Positions 32,559 through 37,132 of a stretch of DNA of 37,132 nucleotides are shown here, piece by piece; the first letter of the stretch is position 1, and each line of letters opens with the position of its first letter. Source of the DNA: Pedosphaera sp. (GTDB taxonomy: Bacteria; Verrucomicrobiota; Verrucomicrobiia; Limisphaerales; SXQI01); NCBI GenBank assembly GCA_025359965.1, contig JANYDC010000032.1:1-37132 (forward strand), given 5' to 3'. The notes beneath the pieces were generated by a model that saw only the letters and a program-made list of their open reading frames with translations, ran no database searches and was not told the origin of the DNA. Both the position numbers and the translations under genes were made by a program.

Positions 32559-35500
32559 TTAATCTTCATTCACCATCTCCCTGCCGCGAATCTCGCGGAA
32601 TTGACGGCTGCGCACGATGGCCTCCACCACCGCGCTAAACTGGTACTTCCGGGCCTCCAACTGATGTTGCATTTCCGTCAGCAGCGATCGGTCCGACAGC
32701 ATCACGCTGCGACCAAGGGAGTATCCTAGCAATTTTCGGTTGAACTGCCCCAGCACGATCGCGCGTTTTTTGGTGAGCAGGTAATCCAGCAATCCTTGGG
32801 CATCTTCCACCGTCGTTCCGTCGAAAACCTTCGTGCGCGTTTCGATGGGCCGTCCGCCCAGATCCTTGGTCCGCAACCGCCCGATGGCATCAAAGCCCTC
32901 CAAGGCGAACCCAAATCCATCAATGCGAATGTGACATCCTGCACAACGCGGGTCGTTACTATGCTTTTCCACCAGCTGCCTTACGGTCAGACCCTCAGTG
33001 GACTCGTCCTCCGGCAGGCGCGGCACATCCTTCGGCGGACGCGGAAGCTTGTCGCCCAGAAGAACCTCGGCCACCCAATTTCCTCGCAGAATCGGGCTGG
33101 TGCGGCTCGCCCCTGATTGCTTGGCCAGAGTCGCGCCGAGGCCGAGTATGCCGCCACGACCATATTGTTTAACACCCTCCACTCGCCGCCACTCAGGCCC
33201 GGTCACGCCCGGAATACCGTAGTGCTCAGCCAGCGCACTATTCAGGAAAGTGTGGTTCGCGCTGAAGATGGAAAGGACCGACGCGTCATTTTGGAACAGG
33301 TCCGTGAAAAAGCGGATGGATTCCTCGTACATCGCACCGCGCAATCCGGCGAAGGTCGGGAAATGGCGTTCGCTTTTTTCGTCCAACGACTCGAAGTCAT
33401 GAATGTGCAACCATGCGCATGCAAACTCAGTGGCGAGACGGCGCACCCGTGGGTCGCGAAGCATGCGCCGGGTTTGAGCCATGAGAACGGCCGGTTTTTG
33501 TAAGTCGCCACGGGCGGCCACCGCCCGCAGTTCGGCGTCCGGAGCGGAGGACCACAAGAAATAACTCAGGCGTGTGGCGAGTTCGTAATCATGCACTGGC
33601 CCGGGGTGATCTCCGGGGGCAGGTTGCTCGGCGCGGTAGAGAAAGGCGGGCGTCACCAAAGCGCGGGCGAGAGTGAGCCGGATGGCTTGATCGTGCGGCA
33701 GCTCCTTGTCCCGCAACTTCTGGTACAGCCCGCTCAGCTCGGCTTTCTCCACGTCGGTTAGCGGCCGTCGGTACGCGCCCTCGGCGAACCGCAGCGCCGC
33801 CTCAATGTGTGCGGGCTGCGTGTCCGCCAGCAGCTTCTTGAATTCTTCCGCACGTCGTTTGATGGGCTCGCGGAGCGGTTCAAATGCGCTTGGGTCGGCG
33901 TCTTGTGTGGCGAACTGCCAGAGCTGCTCAAAACCATCCACAAGTTTGAGCGCATCCTGGCTGACGTAGTGCAACTCCGCCCACAGTCGGTCCAGCTCGG
34001 CCGCTTGTGCATCGTTCAGCATCAATCGACGCAGACAATCGTCCTCACGATAGTACAGGGTGAGCGTCACAACCTCATCGACCGGCACAATCTTGGTGTA
34101 GCACAGCGCTGCCGGGAACAATTGGCGAAACTCCTCAAACGCCGCTTCAACGCGTGTTCGTGCTGCGCTTCCGTCCCTCACCAGAATCGGTGAATCAGAA
34201 ATCACCGGTCGTTCGCCGTCCGACCAAGTGCTCTTGGTCCCTTGTTCCTTGGCCGCGCCCGCCGCCAGTCCAAGCTTAGTCGGCATGGCCGAGAGCACCT
34301 GCATCTGCACCCCCCCTTGATCCCCTGACTCCTTGTCCACCGTGGCCGTGGCCACAAATTCGCACGCCTCGGCAAATTCAGCAGGCAACCGTACTGCGAG
34401 GACCGAGGGCGTCTGCACGCATAAACTAGTGCCGCCAAGCTTGGAGCCAATGGGATGCCTGCCGAACAGCACCGGGTCAAGGCCCCATCCACTCACGGCA
34501 GAGGAGGCTTGAAGTGCTTCCTCGGGCCGATTGTTACGCAGGATGGTTCCAAGCAGTGGACCATTGATCGAGATCATCTGGCGGTAGAGCAGGGCGTCAG
34601 GTGCGTCCTTGGCTAGTCCTGCCCCGCCTCCCACCATCACTTTTTGCAGGTCCTCTGCGATTCGCTGCTTTTCCTCGGCACCGGCGCTCGCCTTCCAGCG
34701 CGCAAGCAAAGAACCCGCCGGGAAAACAGACTCTGCTCCTCCTCCATTGTCCGGCTCGCTGTAAAAATTCCAAACAGCAGGGTTGCCTAAGCTGTCCGCA
34801 TGCGGGTTGCCTGCGAGCAGGTTCGGCGAAACATCCTTGGCCAGATCCCATTGGCGCGTGCCATCGCTCAATGTCAAATCCACGGCCGTGAGATCGCACG
34901 AGTGATTGCCGTCACGCGGCCCAACCGCCACACACAACAAATCGCCCGGCTGAACCTTGATGTTTTCAAAAGGCCCGAACTTTACTTCCTTGGCGCCCTG
35001 GGCTGTGCCAGCGGCAAGCCTCTGGCGCGAGCTGCCCTGCCGCAATTCCAGCACCCACGTCACACCATTGCCACACTCGGGATGCGCGTGTTGCATCACG
35101 CCCTCTACTCGGAGAGTAGTCACGACGGGGCTACGCCAACCCACCACCGATTGCAACTTGGGCGATGGATGCACCGCCATGCCGTGCGCCTTCATGTTGC
35201 CCGGGATGCGCACGTTCTGGTCCGAGGAATTGGCAATCACGCTCAATGCATCGGCTCCCACCCAGCCCTTGATATAATCGTGGCCTTCGGCGCTCTCCAT
35301 CTTCTGCGTCATGTAAGAATCAATCCGCGCCTCCGCCGCACCGATGCCCAGACAATCGAGCCACGCCGAGAGCACAAGCGAATCCACACCATGTTTTTGA
35401 GCCAGTCGCGCCAGAGCTTCCTTGTCAATCGGACCACTGACCTCCGCCGCCGCTGCCAGGCACGCAGCCGTGTTGGCGGGAACCTTTTGACGATAGAGAG

Positions 35501-36800
35501 TCCAAGTATCCACAGCGGCACGCACATCGCGCAGCGGTAAATCTTTGCGGCCCGGGCTGACCAGCCGCGGATTCTCCCAAACGGCGAGATTATGTTCGTT
35601 TCCGCGGCCTGCGTCGGACGCCACCAAATAGAGGGTGGCCGAATCTCCTGTGGCAGAAGCCGCGAGCTTCAGCCTCACTTCCCTGGCCTCGGCAAGCGGA
35701 TTCACTGGAACCTGCCACGCCTTCGGGCCGTCACGCTTGCCAATGTGGCCCACCGTCGTGAAACGCCATAACGCCTCCTGCCATTGCCTTATGGTGGCCA
35801 GCAGCGGTGCCAGATCATCCGGCTTTGCTAGCTTCCATTCTGCTCGAACCTGATCCAGCAAAAGCGATGGAGTGGTGTTGTTTAGAGCCACCCAGAGCAA
35901 ACCGAAATATTTCTCGTTGAGGCCCCGTTCGCGCGCCACACCGGCCATCGATTTCTTTCCTGCCTTAATCGCATCTCGCTCCGCCAGCGTGGCCGCCAGG
36001 TACATCTCCAGTGGAATCACACCGCCGTCCTTGGTGTCAAACTTGATTCCCTGCAAATTAACCGCTGAGCCTCCCCCATTGGTCGAGAAGCGTGCATAGA
36101 AACTGCGAATGTCCGTCAGCTTCTGCCCGGCCCAATCACTCGCTGAAGTGCTGGGGGAAAAACGAATCCCATCGGGCAGCAGCACCGCGTGTTTCGCTAT
36201 TTCCTTGGCCGCGTCGAGATACTTGCTCACCAGCGATGGGGACATCACCAGCGAGTTCCCCACATTCATGAACCCTTCGCCGGACGCCGAGTCGGCGGGG
36301 AATTCCTTCACCGGATCAAGCGAATCAACGCCTGTCAGATCGCGAATGGTATAAGTATATTCCGCATTGTTAAGTCGGCGCAGCACCACCGGGCCGGGAT
36401 CACCCCCCCGCGCGAAAGCCACCTGATCCAGCATGGCATTGACTCCTTCCACCAGACGTTTTCCCTCCTGAGCAGTGGGCTGCTTCTTGTCCTTGGGCGG
36501 CATCTCCCCATTGGCCAGCTGCTCCAGCGCCTGTTGCCACGCCTTGGGAGACTTGGATACTTCGGAGAACGAAGTGAACTGCTCCAGATCAAGATCCCCT
36601 TTGTGCTTCTCTGCCGAATGGCATGTCACGCAGTAATTGGCCACGATGGGCTTCACAACCTCTTCAAACGCCCGTGCACCCGCACCGGTGGCCTTTTGCC
36701 CTTGCACAACCTCACCCATGGCGCCTCCGAGGTAAGCCGCGCAGGTCAGCCAAAACATGGTTTGGCTTGAACGAAATGAAAAAAATTGACGGGGAATCAC
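32559..36800 (-). CDS. Planctomycete-type cytochrome c with DUF1587/1592/1588/1585
   Basis: A very large (1413 residues) exported protein. Residues 1-35 look like a signal peptide. A PSCyt1-type heme site, CVTCH, is at 57-61 (ANYCVTCHSAEKHKGDL), and a second CxxCH (CAGCH) lies near residue 1285 in the DUF1588/1585 part. Domains in order: cytochrome, DUF1587 (VVLRRLNNAEYTYTIRDLTG), a long unassigned middle of about 700 residues, DUF1595 (RFAEGAYRRPLTDVEKAEL), DUF1592 (LATRLSYFLWSSAPDAELR), DUF1588 (GATLAKQSGASRTSP) and DUF1585 at the end. Typical family members have about 750-1000 residues, so the middle insertion is notable. The start is GTG at 36800; an ATG 14 codons later is possible. It is probably the first gene of a pair with DUF1552. 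Confidence 0.92.
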   Translation of the reverse strand: MIPRQFFSFRSSQTMFWLTCAAYLGGAMGEVVQGQKATGAGARAFEEVVKPIVANYCVTCHSAEKHKGDLDLEQFTSFSEVSKSPKAWQQALEQLANGEMPPKDKKQPTAQEGKRLVEGVNAMLDQVAFARGGDPGPVVLRRLNNAEYTYTIRDLTGVDSLDPVKEFPADSASGEGFMNVGNSLVMSPSLVSKYLDAAKEIAKHAVLLPDGIRFSPSTSASDWAGQKLTDIRSFYARFSTNGGGSAVNLQGIKFDTKDGGVIPLEMYLAATLAERDAIKAGKKSMAGVARERGLNEKYFGLLWVALNNTTPSLLLDQVRAEWKLAKPDDLAPLLATIRQWQEALWRFTTVGHIGKRDGPKAWQVPVNPLAEAREVRLKLAASATGDSATLYLVASDAGRGNEHNLAVWENPRLVSPGRKDLPLRDVRAAVDTWTLYRQKVPANTAACLAAAAEVSGPIDKEALARLAQKHGVDSLVLSAWLDCLGIGAAEARIDSYMTQKMESAEGHDYIKGWVGADALSVIANSSDQNVRIPGNMKAHGMAVHPSPKLQSVVGWRSPVVTTLRVEGVMQHAHPECGNGVTWVLELRQGSSRQRLAAGTAQGAKEVKFGPFENIKVQPGDLLCVAVGPRDGNHSCDLTAVDLTLSDGTRQWDLAKDVSPNLLAGNPHADSLGNPAVWNFYSEPDNGGGAESVFPAGSLLARWKASAGAEEKQRIAEDLQKVMVGGGAGLAKDAPDALLYRQMISINGPLLGTILRNNRPEEALQASSAVSGWGLDPVLFGRHPIGSKLGGTSLCVQTPSVLAVRLPAEFAEACEFVATATVDKESGDQGGVQMQVLSAMPTKLGLAAGAAKEQGTKSTWSDGERPVISDSPILVRDGSAARTRVEAAFEEFRQLFPAALCYTKIVPVDEVVTLTLYYREDDCLRRLMLNDAQAAELDRLWAELHYVSQDALKLVDGFEQLWQFATQDADPSAFEPLREPIKRRAEEFKKLLADTQPAHIEAALRFAEGAYRRPLTDVEKAELSGLYQKLRDKELPHDQAIRLTLARALVTPAFLYRAEQPAPGDHPGPVHDYELATRLSYFLWSSAPDAELRAVAARGDLQKPAVLMAQTRRMLRDPRVRRLATEFACAWLHIHDFESLDEKSERHFPTFAGLRGAMYEESIRFFTDLFQNDASVLSIFSANHTFLNSALAEHYGIPGVTGPEWRRVEGVKQYGRGGILGLGATLAKQSGASRTSPILRGNWVAEVLLGDKLPRPPKDVPRLPEDESTEGLTVRQLVEKHSNDPRCAGCHIRIDGFGFALEGFDAIGRLRTKDLGGRPIETRTKVFDGTTVEDAQGLLDYLLTKKRAIVLGQFNRKLLGYSLGRSVMLSDRSLLTEMQHQLEARKYQFSAVVEAIVRSRQFREIRGREMVNED

Positions 36801-36926
36801 ACCACAACTTAAAACCCTTAAATCTCAACAGCCAAGCCGGATTTTGAACATCTTCACGTTTCGACTCATGACTCCTCCTTGATCGCCCATGAAATTGGGC
36901 TGTTAGATATTTTCCCGTGCTCATCT

Positions 36927-37001
36927 TTTCCCTTCCGCGGTTAAAAATCCCCCTTCCCATTCCGTGTCCCGTCGTTCCCTTTCCGTGGTTAAAAAATTCC
37001 C
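36927..37001. repeat. two imperfect copies of TTCCCTTCCGYGGTTAAAAA
   Basis: A block around 36928-36950 (TTCCCTTCCGCGGTTAAAAA) recurs around 36976-37001 as TTCCCTTTCCGTGGTTAAAAA, about 47 bases apart. On the other strand it reads TTTTTAACC(A/G)CGGAA, close to the AACCACGGA-type repeats I recall between genes of Verrucomicrobiota and Planctomycetota; that comparison is from memory. Confidence 0.5.
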
Positions 37002-37019
37002 AATCTTTTTTCTAGGGTC

Positions 37020-37034
37020 GGACACTCTGTGTCC
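37020..37034 (+). promoter_or_regulatory. inverted repeat GGACAC-TCT-GTGTCC before the last gene
   Basis: GGACAC (37020-37025) and GTGTCC (37029-37034) form a perfect 6-bp inverted repeat with a 3-base centre, 28 bases before the ATG at 37063. The position suits an operator. The tight 3-base loop makes a hairpin less likely. Confidence 0.4.
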
Positions 37035-37062
37035 TATGGGGTGTTTTAAGATCGTGGGAATA

Positions 37063-37132
37063 TGAACACTAACATCATCAAGTTCGAAGACCGTAAACCC
37101 AACGCCAACAACGTCTTGGCTAACCTGCCGCC
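37063..37132 (+). CDS. hypothetical protein, 5' end only
   Basis: A frame opens at ATG 37063 and runs off the right edge after 23 codons (MNTNIIKFEDRKPNANNVLA). No family can be assigned from so few residues. GTGGGAA precedes the ATG as a weak ribosome binding site, and an inverted repeat lies upstream. It is divergent from the cytochrome gene. Confidence 0.5.

Overview
The window looks like a chromosomal segment of a Verrucomicrobiota bacterium (Pedosphaera/Limisphaerales type). This is inferred from family content: two PEP-CTERM proteins, a TIGR03790-type protein (a family seen only with exosortase), a DUF1552 plus Planctomycete-type cytochrome c (DUF1587/1592/1588/1585) pair, and an ECF sigma factor with a long C-terminal extension. 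No rRNA gene or other taxonomic marker is present, so the assignment is indirect.

Layout. (1) 1-5637: a decayed type I restriction-modification (RM) locus on the minus strand, ordered hsdM, fic, hsdS. The hsdM has an in-frame stop 31 codons before its usual end, and hsdS is cut by an IS630-family element. A divergent zinc-ribbon gene lies beside it. (2) 5638-8207: 2.6 kb without a convincing gene but with strong palindromes. (3) 8208-11298: a small integrative element, int-xis-rep, whose Rep is an HUH rolling-circle initiator; it ends at tRNA-Leu(UAA). (4) 11344-19715: tRNA-Leu and a second island to its right: another tyrosine recombinase, an unknown gene, then a coupled operon hsdM, AbiEi-like, AbiEii-like, hsdS, hsdR stub, phosphoribosyltransferase-like gene. 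(5) 19716-23750: a duplicated cassette of PEP-CTERM protein plus RCC1-repeat/TIGR03790 protein. One copy is broken, and the island's right edge appears to cut into it. (6) 24190-25764: a sigma factor fused to a membrane segment, coiled coil and secretin-like domain. (7) 25871-31116: an ImmA/IrrE relic, a small membrane protein, an Mrr-like nuclease, a serine hydrolase, and an overlapping AlbA_2-ATPase/ParA pair. (8) 31187-36800: the DUF1552/cytochrome pair, followed by the start of one more gene at the right edge.

Common thread. Two type I RM loci both place a nucleotide-transferring enzyme, or its pair with a regulator, between hsdM and hsdS: Fic in one, an AbiEii-like nucleotidyltransferase in the other. 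Neither has an intact hsdR in view. In the second, only a 5' stub of hsdR survives, with ATGA overlaps joining it to hsdS upstream and to a phosphoribosyltransferase-like gene downstream. A likely reading is that the classical restriction function has decayed or been replaced while toxin-like modules stay tied to methylase and specificity subunits. Function is inferred throughout; only sequence features are seen directly.
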